NCBI GenBank assembly: GCA_040218575.1
Contig: JAVJRE010000007.1
Span: forward strand, 372,001 to 436,000
Direction: 5' to 3'
Source: Alphaproteobacteria bacterium
GTDB taxonomy: Bacteria; Pseudomonadota; Alphaproteobacteria; JAVJRE01
DNA length: 64,000 bases
The notes below the pieces were generated by a model. The model saw nothing but the letters and a program-made list of their open reading frames with translations, was not told the DNA's origin and did no database searches. Below, one piece after another: positions 51,684-59,478 of this stretch. Position 1 is the stretch's first letter, and each line of letters opens with the position of its first letter. A program made the position numbers and the translations under genes.

Positions 51684-53309
51684 TCAGGCCCGTTCGCGCG
51701 TGGGCGTGGCCCGTTCGCGCGTGGACTGGAAGCTCAGCTTTGGCCAGTCCTGGATCATACGGTCCAGATCCCACCGGTTGCGCGCCATAAAGACGGGACG
51801 ATCATCCTTGTCATCGGCCAGCGCTCCGCGGTTGGCTGCCTCGAAGCGGGCCAGTTCGTCCGCTGGCCCGTCCACCCAGCGTGCCGTGTCATAGGGGGCC
51901 GGCTCCAGCACCACTTCGATGCTGTATTCCGCCTCCATCCGGGTCGCCAGAACATCAAGCTGCAAGGGGCCAACCACACCGACGATCCAGTCGCCGCCCA
52001 GACGCGGGCGAAACACCTGGGTCACGCCCTCCTCGGCAAGATCCTCCAGCGCCTTGCGCAGGTGTTTGGTACGCATGGCATCGCGCACCCGCACACGGCA
52101 CAGGATTTCCGGCGCGAAGTTGGGCAATCCGGTAAAGCGCAGCGCATCCACCTCACTAAGCGTATCGCCTACACTGATGGTCCCGTGATTGGGGATACCA
52201 ATGATATCTCCCGCTGCCGCCTCCTCCGCCAGATCGCGGTCACGGGCGAAGAAAAAGATTGGATTCTGCACTGCCATCTGCCGCCCGGTGCGCTCCTGCC
52301 GCAGCTTCATCCCGCGCTGAAAACGGCCCGAACACACACGCATGAATGCCACCCGATCCCGGTGGTTCTTGTCCATATTGGCCTGCACCTTGAAGACGAA
52401 GCCGCTCACCTTGTCGCTGCCCGGTGCGACTGGTGCAGGTTCGGCCGGCTGCGGCCTTGGCGGCGGCGCCCAGCGGGCGATGGCCGACACCAGTTCGGCC
52501 ACGCCGAACTTCTTCAGGGCACTGCCAAAGATAACCGGGGTCAGATGGCCTTCGCGATAGGCCTGCAGGTCAAAGGGAGGGCAGGCCTCACGCGCCAGCA
52601 GGCTTTCGTCTGCAAGCGCCGCGCGCCGCTCCGCCGGCAGCTTGCTCGCCAGGGCAACGTCATCCGGTCCGCTGAGCGCCTGGGGCGGACCCGCATCGCC
52701 CGTCGCATCCGGCGCAATCAGCGTATTGGCATGCAGGTCGTAGAGTCCGTGGAACAGCCCGCCCATGCCCACAGGCCAGGTTACCGGCGTCGTATCCAGG
52801 GCCAGCGTATCGTGGATTTCATCCAGCAGGGCGAAGGGGTCCAGCGCTTCACGGTCGATCTTGTTGATGAAGGTGATGATCGGCATGTCGCGCAGTCGGC
52901 AGACCTCGAACAGTTTGCGGGTCTGGGACTGAATGCCACGCGCCGCATCCAGAACCATGATGGCCGAGTCCACTGCGGTCAGTGTGCGATAGGTGTCCTC
53001 GCTGAAATCCTCGTGCCCGGGCGTATCCAGCAGATTGAAGACAAGCCCGTCACGGGCAAAGGTCATGACCGACGTGGTGACCGAAATGCCGCGGGCCTGC
53101 TCGATCTTCATCCAGTCGGAGCGCGTACGGCGGCGCTCACCGCGGGCCCGCACCTCACCGGCCAGGTGGATCGCACCGGCCGCAAGCAAAATGGCCTCCG
53201 TCAATGTGGTCTTGCCGGCATCGGGATGGGAGATGATGGCGAAGGTGCGCCGTCTCTCATATTCGGCTGGCATGCCGGAGGGGGCTGGTCTGTCTTCCGC
53301 CAGGGTCAA
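51684..53309 (-). CDS. prfC: Peptide chain release factor 3 (RF3)
   Basis: A 541-residue translational GTPase, the normal length. The P-loop SHPDAGKTTLTE begins near residue 27; the switch region has ARGISVTTSVM, then DTPGHEDFSED and NKIDREALDP; the C-terminal domains carry DVLATRMEAEY. RF3 recycles RF1/RF2 after termination on the ribosome. The last residues, RERATPTRERA, come from a 21-base duplication that has lengthened the tail. It is flanked by rhodanese and SDR genes, and its position is probably accidental. Confidence 0.95.
   Translation of the reverse strand: MTLAEDRPAPSGMPAEYERRRTFAIISHPDAGKTTLTEAILLAAGAIHLAGEVRARGERRRTRSDWMKIEQARGISVTTSVMTFARDGLVFNLLDTPGHEDFSEDTYRTLTAVDSAIMVLDAARGIQSQTRKLFEVCRLRDMPIITFINKIDREALDPFALLDEIHDTLALDTTPVTWPVGMGGLFHGLYDLHANTLIAPDATGDAGPPQALSGPDDVALASKLPAERRAALADESLLAREACPPFDLQAYREGHLTPVIFGSALKKFGVAELVSAIARWAPPPRPQPAEPAPVAPGSDKVSGFVFKVQANMDKNHRDRVAFMRVCSGRFQRGMKLRQERTGRQMAVQNPIFFFARDRDLAEEAAAGDIIGIPNHGTISVGDTLSEVDALRFTGLPNFAPEILCRVRVRDAMRTKHLRKALEDLAEEGVTQVFRPRLGGDWIVGVVGPLQLDVLATRMEAEYSIEVVLEPAPYDTARWVDGPADELARFEAANRGALADDKDDRPVFMARNRWDLDRMIQDWPKLSFQSTRERATPTRERA
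51687..51724. repeat. 17-bp direct repeat with 21-bp period at the 3' end of prfC
   Basis: GGCCCGTTCGCGCGTGG occurs at 51687-51703 and 51708-51724. In the RF3 frame this gives a repeated RERA separated by TPT, a recent in-frame tandem duplication near the stop codon. Confidence 0.85.
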
Positions 53310-53412
53310 GGCAATCGTCCGGGCTGATGAAACGACCGGGCGCGCTCATCGGCGGCCCGGTTCGCGATTATACCACGTCCGGGCCGAATCCGGGGGCCTT
53401 TTGCGCGTGGCC

Positions 53413-54186
53413 CTAGCGCGCCGTCATGCCGCCGTCCAGCAGGAGGTCGGTGCCGGTCATGAAGCTGGATTCGTCGCTGCCGAGGAATACGGCGCCCGCC
53501 GCCATTTCCTCCACCGTGCCGTTGCGGCCCAGAACGTGCATGGGCTTGCCCCATTCCTCTTCCGCCCGCTGCCAGTCGCCGCCATAGAGATCGGCCATGC
53601 CCTGGGTGGCGATGCCGCCGGGCGATAGCGTGTTGCAGCGAATGCCGTCCCGGGCATGGTCCGTCGCGATGCCCTTGGCCATCATCAGCAGGCCGCCCTT
53701 GGAAGTGCTGTAGGCGGTCTGGCCGAAATTGGCGACCCGCGCATGGGCTGACGCCACATGGATAATGCTGCCGCCGCCGCTCCGCGCCATGACCGGAATG
53801 GCATACTTGCTCATGAGAAAACAGCCGGTCAGGTTGACCGCCATATTGCGGTGCCAGATGTCCTCTTCCAGCTCGGCCAGGGGTTTGCGCGGCGCGAAAT
53901 AGGCGGCGTTGTTGACCAGGATGTCGAGGCCCAGGAAGGACGCCTCGGCCACGGCGATGGCCTGCTGAACGGCCTCCGGCTGCGAAACGTCACAGCGATT
54001 GGCCACGGCGCGGCCGCCGGCGCGGGTAATCTGCGAGGCGGTCTCGTCGGCGGTGTCGCGATCAAGGTCGCTGCACACCACCCGCGCGCCCTCCGCCCCA
54101 TAGGCAAGCGCGATGGCCCGGCCGATGCCGCTGCCGGCGCCGGTGATGATCGCCCGCTTGCCGGCCAGGCGTCCGCTTCCGCTCAT
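53413..54186 (-). CDS. Classical short-chain dehydrogenase/reductase (tandem copy A)
   Basis: A 257-residue classical SDR. ITGAGSGIGRAIA is the cofactor motif TGxxxGxG, NNAAYF the NNAG-like motif, IIHVASAHA the catalytic serine, and YSTSKGG the YxxxK. The ending MTGTDLLLDGG is typical of NAD(P)-dependent alcohol/sugar dehydrogenases. It starts at ATG 54186, seven bases after the stop of the paralogous SDR upstream on the same strand. The two copies share most of their C-terminal half (GIRCNTLSPGGIATQGM), indicating gene duplication. Confidence 0.92.
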   Translation of the reverse strand: MSGSGRLAGKRAIITGAGSGIGRAIALAYGAEGARVVCSDLDRDTADETASQITRAGGRAVANRCDVSQPEAVQQAIAVAEASFLGLDILVNNAAYFAPRKPLAELEEDIWHRNMAVNLTGCFLMSKYAIPVMARSGGGSIIHVASAHARVANFGQTAYSTSKGGLLMMAKGIATDHARDGIRCNTLSPGGIATQGMADLYGGDWQRAEEEWGKPMHVLGRNGTVEEMAAGAVFLGSDESSFMTGTDLLLDGGMTAR

Positions 54187-54193
54187 TGGCTGC

Positions 54194-54967
54194 TCATACC
54201 GCTGTGTATCCCCCATCGATCAGCAGATCGGTGCCGGTCATGAAGCTGGAATCCTCGCTGGCCAGGAACACGGCGCCGGCGGCGATCTCCTCTACCAGGC
54301 CAAGCCGACCCAGAACATGCTTGGGCTTTCCCCACTGTTCTTCGGCCTGCGCCCGGCCGCCATACATGTCGATCATGCCCTGCGTCGCGATGCCGCCCGG
54401 CGACAGGGTGTTGCACCGTATGCCGTCCCTGGCGTGATCCACCGCCATGCCTTTGGCCAGCATCAACAGGGCGCCCTTGGCGGTGCAATAGGATGTCTGG
54501 CCCTCGTTCGCCACGCGGGCCATCTGTGACGCCACGTGGATGATGCTGCCGCCACCGCCCGCCGTCATCACCGGCACTGCATGACGGCTCATATAGAAAG
54601 GGCCGTCCAGGTTGACCGCCATGTTCTTCGCCCAGTCCTCCTCGCTGACCTCAGCGAAAGGCCGGCGCGGCATGAACCAGGCAGCATTATTGACCACCAC
54701 ATTGATCCCGCCGAAGGCATTCCGGGCCGCCGCCACCACCGCCTGGCAATCGGCGGACTTCGCCACGTCACAGCCCATCGCCACGCCGTCGGCCGGGCCA
54801 AGCCCGCTCAGACGGATTGTCTCTTCGGCGCCATCACCACTGATATCGCAGGCCAGCACCTGCGCGCCTTCGGCAGCGAAAGCCCGGACGATGGCCCGGC
54901 CGATGCCGCCGGCGGCGCCGGTGACGATGGCTTTCTTGCCGGCCATGCGGCCATGCTCGGCTACCAT
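54194..54967 (-). CDS. Classical short-chain dehydrogenase/reductase (tandem copy B)
   Basis: A 257-residue classical SDR with VTGAAGGIGRAIV, NNAAWF, IIHVASQMA and the catalytic YCTAKGA. It is a close paralogue of the next gene. Both lie downstream of a dihydropyrimidinase gene on the same strand, so they may oxidise a product of that enzyme's pathway or a common sugar-acid route. Substrate not predictable. Confidence 0.92.
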   Translation of the reverse strand: MVAEHGRMAGKKAIVTGAAGGIGRAIVRAFAAEGAQVLACDISGDGAEETIRLSGLGPADGVAMGCDVAKSADCQAVVAAARNAFGGINVVVNNAAWFMPRRPFAEVSEEDWAKNMAVNLDGPFYMSRHAVPVMTAGGGGSIIHVASQMARVANEGQTSYCTAKGALLMLAKGMAVDHARDGIRCNTLSPGGIATQGMIDMYGGRAQAEEQWGKPKHVLGRLGLVEEIAAGAVFLASEDSSFMTGTDLLIDGGYTAV

Positions 54968-54979
54968 GACCCGGCGGCC

Positions 54980-56455
54980 TCAGTGGGCGTGGCCATGACC
55001 GCCGGCGCCGGCGGCGTGCACCGGTCGTTTGGCCATGGGCTTGGGTGATGGCCTGGCCGGCGCCGGCAGGTCGCATTCCAGGAACTGGCCACGGCCGGCC
55101 CTGGCGTTCAGCTTGCCGTCAGCGACGATCTTCTCGCCGCGCGAGAACACCACCTCCGGCCAGGCGGTAAAGGTCATGCCTTCATAGGGCGTGTAGTCGC
55201 AATTGTGGTGCAGCATGGCGTTGCTCATGGTGATCTTCGCCTTGTCGTTCCAGATCACTATGTCGGCGTCGGCGCCAATGGCGATGGAACCTTTGCGGGG
55301 GTACAGGCCGTATTGCCGGGCCGGGTTGGTGGCGGTCAGGGCGACGAACTGATTGATGCTGATACGGCCGGTGTTCACCCCTTCTGAAAACAGCAGCGGC
55401 AGGCGGGTCTCAACCCCCGGCAAGCCGTTGGGGATCTTGGTAAAATCCGCATCCGCGCCGAACGCCTTCTTGCCGTCAGGCGTGTCGAAACTGTAGGCCG
55501 AGTGATCGGATGAAAAGCAGTGAAACACGCCGCTCGACAGGCCGTCCCAGATGGCCTGCCGGCTTGCCTCGTCGCGCGGTGGCGGGCTGCAAACATATTT
55601 GGCGCCCTCAAACTTCGGCTTGTCCAGATCGTCGTCGGTCAGCACCAGATACTGCGGGCAGGTTTCCGCATAGATGTTCAGCCCCTTGCTCTGGGCCCAG
55701 CGGATCTGCTCCACCGTCTCCTTGCTCGACACATGTACCAGCAGGATCGGGCAATCGACGATCTCCGACATGGTGATGGCGCGGTGTGCTCCTTCCCGCT
55801 CCACCGCCTGCGGCCGTGACCGGGCATGGAAAAAGGCATCGGTCTGACCGGCTTCCAGCAGGCGGTCGGTGATCCAGTCGATGCAGTCGGCGTTCTCCGC
55901 GTGGACCATGACCATGGCCCCCTCGCGCCGCGCCGTGGCCAGTACCCGGATGACCTGGCGGTCATCCAGCTTCAGCCCCTCATAGGTCGTATAGATCTTG
56001 AACGAGGTATAGCCCTCGCGCACCAGGGCCGGCATTTCCTGGCCGGTCACCTGGTCGGTCGGGTCGGCGACGATGATGTGGAAAGCATAGTCGATCACCG
56101 GCTTGCCGGCGGCGCGGCGGTGATAGTCCTCGACTGCGGCGCGCAGGCTCTGGCCCATCTGCTGACAGGCGAAGGGAACGATGGTGGTGGTGCCGCCATG
56201 GGCGGCCGACACGGTGCCGGAGGCGAAATCGTCGCTCATCACCACCGGCGGCTCCAGTGGCTGATCGAAATGGCAGTGGGTATCCACACCGCCCGGCAGG
56301 ACCCAGCGTCCGGCCGCGTCCACTTCTTCTGTCCCCGCCGGCAGGCCCCGCGCCAGGGCCGCCACCTTGCCGTCCTTGACGCCGATGTCGCTCTCAAAAA
56401 CATCCGATGCCGTCGCCACGCGGGCATTGCGGATGACCAGATCGAAGTCCGCCAT
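54980..56455 (-). CDS. hydA: Dihydropyrimidinase (hydantoinase-family amidohydrolase)
   Basis: A 491-residue protein. VDTHCHFDQP carries the HxH metal pair, TSFKIYTTYEG the lysine that is carboxylated to bridge the two zinc ions, HAENAD and HVSSKET the next ligands, and CFSSDHSAYSF the catalytic aspartate. It opens 5,6-dihydropyrimidine or hydantoin rings to N-carbamoyl-beta-amino acids. The last residues (HAAGAGGHGHAH) form a histidine-rich tail that may bind metal. A beta-ureidopropionase gene, the next pathway step, is not in view. Confidence 0.9.
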   Translation of the reverse strand: MADFDLVIRNARVATASDVFESDIGVKDGKVAALARGLPAGTEEVDAAGRWVLPGGVDTHCHFDQPLEPPVVMSDDFASGTVSAAHGGTTTIVPFACQQMGQSLRAAVEDYHRRAAGKPVIDYAFHIIVADPTDQVTGQEMPALVREGYTSFKIYTTYEGLKLDDRQVIRVLATARREGAMVMVHAENADCIDWITDRLLEAGQTDAFFHARSRPQAVEREGAHRAITMSEIVDCPILLVHVSSKETVEQIRWAQSKGLNIYAETCPQYLVLTDDDLDKPKFEGAKYVCSPPPRDEASRQAIWDGLSSGVFHCFSSDHSAYSFDTPDGKKAFGADADFTKIPNGLPGVETRLPLLFSEGVNTGRISINQFVALTATNPARQYGLYPRKGSIAIGADADIVIWNDKAKITMSNAMLHHNCDYTPYEGMTFTAWPEVVFSRGEKIVADGKLNARAGRGQFLECDLPAPARPSPKPMAKRPVHAAGAGGHGHAH

Positions 56456-56582
56456 AGTCCTTCATCCCTCCCCATCACGGGCCGTCGGCCCTTGTCTCAC
56501 CGTCTGCACCCGGCGACCATGCGCCGACATCACTGCAGGGCTTGGCCCAGCACACGGCCAGAACACGGGGAGACTGAACGTC

Positions 56583-56930
56583 ATGACCATCGAACGCAAG
56601 AAGCCGGGACAGTTCTTCAGCGCCATCGTCATTCACAATGACACGGTCTATCTGGCCGGCATCACGCCGGACAATCTGGAAGCCGACGTCAAGGGCCAGA
56701 CCGAGGAAGTGCTGGCCAAGATTGACGCCCTGTTGAAGGAGGCTGGAACGAACAAATCAAAGCTGCTGAAGGCCAATATCTGGCTGACCGACATGCGCAC
56801 CTTCGCCCAGATGAATGAGGCCTGGACGGCGTGGGTGGACGCGGACAACAAGCCGGTGCGGGCGACCGTGGAGGCCAAGCTGGCCAATCCGAAAATCCTC
56901 GTGGAGATCATGGTGGAGGCGGCACGCTAG
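56583..56930 (+). CDS. RidA/YjgF-family protein without the usual catalytic arginine
   Basis: A 115-residue protein starting after GGGGAG. The family layout is clear: VYLAGITPDN, then TEEVLAKIDALLKEAG, then VEAKLANPKILVEI. In deaminase-active RidA the last motif has an arginine (the VEVARLP-like segment); here the alignment places K then L, so arginine appears to be missing. That puts it among the RidA-like proteins whose function is unknown. It is divergent from the dihydropyrimidinase gene. Confidence 0.87.
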   Translation: MTIERKKPGQFFSAIVIHNDTVYLAGITPDNLEADVKGQTEEVLAKIDALLKEAGTNKSKLLKANIWLTDMRTFAQMNEAWTAWVDADNKPVRATVEAKLANPKILVEIMVEAAR

Positions 56931-57012
56931 CCGGCGCACGGCGGTGCGGCCGGTCGCCTGACCGGCCGCCGGGGCCGGCCACCACACCGCATTCCAGGAA
57001 TACCGCGGGCTG

Positions 57013-57678
57013 CTAGAGGATACCGTGACGGGCGAAGACGTCCTTCAGTGAATCACCACGCCGGAGCTCGTCCCGCACCGTATTCTCGGCCGAGACCTTG
57101 GTGATGGCCTCACGCAGGATGGTCTCGGCCATGGCCTGCGGAACAACCACCACACCGTCCACATCGCCGAACAGTAAATCACCGGGACAGACTTTGACGC
57201 CGCCGCACATGACCGGCACATCCATCCGCATCATTTTGGCCCGGCCCTTGCTGTCCAGCGGATTGATTCCGCCGCAGAACACCGGGAACCCCATCTGACG
57301 GATCATGCGGATATCGCGGGCGAAGCCGTCCATGACCGCCCCGGCGGCGCCACGCACCTGCGCCACCGTGGACAGCAGTTCGCCCCACGGCGCGACCCGG
57401 CCGCTTTGCGGGCAGGAGAAGACCGGCACGTCACCGGGCCGCAGGTCGTCAATCAGGGCGATCTCCACATCATAGGGATTCTCTCCCGGCGCCACGTCAT
57501 AGACGTCCATGTACAGACCCGTACGCGCCGTCCCCACCATGACCAGGGACTCATCCACCGGCCGCACATGTGCGCCCATGGCGTGGTCAAAGTTACCATG
57601 GCCATCCAGCACGTCAGAGATCACCGCGCTATAGAGCTTCTGCCGGGCCTCATCCATCAGTGCCTTGTCGAGAGCCAT
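57013..57678 (-). CDS. RraA/4-hydroxy-4-methyl-2-oxoglutarate aldolase-family protein
   Basis: A 221-residue protein, starting at ATG 57678. GAAGAVMDGFARDIRMI carries the family's G(x)DGxxRD signature with the metal-binding aspartate and the substrate-contacting arginine, and the end has GDLLFGDVDGVVVVPQAM. Family members are divalent-metal aldolases or oxaloacetate decarboxylases; some (RraA) inhibit RNase E. It follows the dehydratase gene by 19 bases on the same strand, so an aldolase acting on a dehydrated 2-oxo sugar acid is plausible. Confidence 0.88.
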   Translation of the reverse strand: MALDKALMDEARQKLYSAVISDVLDGHGNFDHAMGAHVRPVDESLVMVGTARTGLYMDVYDVAPGENPYDVEIALIDDLRPGDVPVFSCPQSGRVAPWGELLSTVAQVRGAAGAVMDGFARDIRMIRQMGFPVFCGGINPLDSKGRAKMMRMDVPVMCGGVKVCPGDLLFGDVDGVVVVPQAMAETILREAITKVSAENTVRDELRRGDSLKDVFARHGIL

Positions 57679-57697
57679 GCCCGTCTCCGTTGTGGGT

Positions 57698-59428
57698 TCA
57701 GTGGGATTCGCGCGGCACCTCGGCGCCGCGACAGCCAACCAGGAAATCAAGATCAACGCCGCGATCGGCCTGCAGAACGCGCTGCACATAAAGCGATTGA
57801 TAACCGCCGGCCATAGCCGGCGGCGGCGCCTGCCAGGTGGCGCGACGGCGCGCCAGCTCCTCGTCCGGCACCTCCAGGGAGAGACGGCGCCCGGCCACAT
57901 CCAGACTGATGCGGTCGCCGTCCCGCACCAGCGCCAGGGGCCCGCCTGCCGCCGCTTCCGGTGCGACGTGCAGCACCACCGTGCCATAGGCGGTACCGCT
58001 CATGCGGGCATCGGAAATGCGCACCATGTCGCGCACGCCCCTGGCCAGCAGTTTCGGCGGCAGACCCATATTGCCCACTTCCGGCATACCGGGATAGCCG
58101 CGCGGCCCGGCATTCTTCAGCACCAGTACCGAGGTCTCGTCCACATCCAGGTCGGGGTCGCCGATGCGCGCCTGATAATCCTCGATCGATTCAAAGACCA
58201 CGGCGCGGCCGCTGTGGGTCATCAGATGCGGGCTGGCAGCGGACGGCTTGAGAATGGCCCCTGCGGGCGCCAGATTGCCGCGCAGCACGGCGATGCCGCC
58301 GCTCGCCACCAGCGGCCGGTCCAGCGGCCGGATGACGTCATCGTCATAGACCTCTGCGTCCCGGCTGTTGTCCCACAGGCTCTGCCCGTTGGCCGTCAGC
58401 GCATCCTTGTGCAGCAGGCCCGCCTCTCCCAGCCGGCGAATCACCGCCGGCAGGCCGCCCGCATAATAAAAATCCTCCATCAGGTGAGCGCCTGACGGCA
58501 GCAGATTGACGATGGTCGGCACATCGCGGCCCAGCCGGTCCCAGTCATCGAGACTGAACGCCACACCGACCCGTCCGGCCAGCGCCAGAAGGTGCACAAC
58601 GGCATTGGTGGAGCCGCCGATGGCGCCATTGATCCGAACCGCGTTCTCGAAGGCCTGGCGCGTCAGAATGCGGCTCATACGCAGGTCTTCGTGCGCCATC
58701 TCGACGATGCGCCGCCCGGCCATATGGGCCAGCGTATAGCGCCGTGCGTCGGCGGCGGGAATGGCGGCGTTGGTTGGCAGTCCCATGCCCAGCGCCTCCA
58801 CCATACTGGCCATGCTCGATGCGGTACCCATGGTGTTGCACGAGCCGACGCTGCGGGAGTTGCCGGCCTCCGCCGCCATGAAGTCGGCGAGCGACATGTC
58901 GCCGGCCTTGACGTCCTGATCGAAGCGCCAGACATGAGTGCCGGAGCCGATGGTCTGACCGCGAAAACGGCCGTTCAGCATGGGACCGCCCGATACGGCA
59001 ATGGCCGGCAGGTCACAGCTTGCCGCCCCCATCAGCAGCGCCGGCGTGGTCTTGTCACAACCGACCAGCAGGACCACCGCGTCCACCGGATTGGCCCGGA
59101 TGCTTTCCTCCACATCCATGCTGACCAGATTGCGGAACAACATGGTGGTCGGCCGCATCAGGGTCTCGCCGAGGCTGGTGACCGGAAACTCCAGCGGAAA
59201 ACCACCGGCCTCATAGACGCCGCGCTTGACGTGTTCGGCCAGACGGCGCAAGTGGCCGTTGCACGGGGTCAGTTCCGACCAGGTGTTGCAGATACCGATG
59301 ACCGGCCGGCCGTCAAACAGGTGGTCCGGCAGCCCCTGGTTTTTCATCCAGCTACGGTGGACGAATCCGTCCTTGTCCGCCTTGCCGAACCAGGCGGCGG
59401 AACGGAACGGCCGCCGGCTCTTACTCAT
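57698..59428 (-). CDS. IlvD/Edd-family sugar-acid dehydratase (L-arabinonate/D-xylonate type)
   Basis: A 576-residue protein. Three conserved cysteines bind an iron-sulfur cluster: NTWSELTPCN, VGCDKTTPAL and GSCNTMGTASSM. The opening SKSRRPFRSAAWFG and the NGAIGGSTNAVVHLLA segment match arabinonate/xylonate dehydratases. It removes water from an aldonate to give a 2-keto-3-deoxy acid. Exact substrate cannot be fixed. A GTG at 59440 is another possible start, four codons upstream. Together with the RraA-like aldolase downstream it could form a short sugar-acid catabolic operon. Confidence 0.88.
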   Translation of the reverse strand: MSKSRRPFRSAAWFGKADKDGFVHRSWMKNQGLPDHLFDGRPVIGICNTWSELTPCNGHLRRLAEHVKRGVYEAGGFPLEFPVTSLGETLMRPTTMLFRNLVSMDVEESIRANPVDAVVLLVGCDKTTPALLMGAASCDLPAIAVSGGPMLNGRFRGQTIGSGTHVWRFDQDVKAGDMSLADFMAAEAGNSRSVGSCNTMGTASSMASMVEALGMGLPTNAAIPAADARRYTLAHMAGRRIVEMAHEDLRMSRILTRQAFENAVRINGAIGGSTNAVVHLLALAGRVGVAFSLDDWDRLGRDVPTIVNLLPSGAHLMEDFYYAGGLPAVIRRLGEAGLLHKDALTANGQSLWDNSRDAEVYDDDVIRPLDRPLVASGGIAVLRGNLAPAGAILKPSAASPHLMTHSGRAVVFESIEDYQARIGDPDLDVDETSVLVLKNAGPRGYPGMPEVGNMGLPPKLLARGVRDMVRISDARMSGTAYGTVVLHVAPEAAAGGPLALVRDGDRISLDVAGRRLSLEVPDEELARRRATWQAPPPAMAGGYQSLYVQRVLQADRGVDLDFLVGCRGAEVPRESH

Positions 59429-59478
59429 GGGCCCACTCACCAGCCGACGTCCCCGTCTTGCCCATCATGCGACGCCCG

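Noticed and set aside
52062-53327. 421-residue open frame antisense to prfC
   Set aside because: Release factor 3 is unmistakable on the other strand; the antisense product has no family features.
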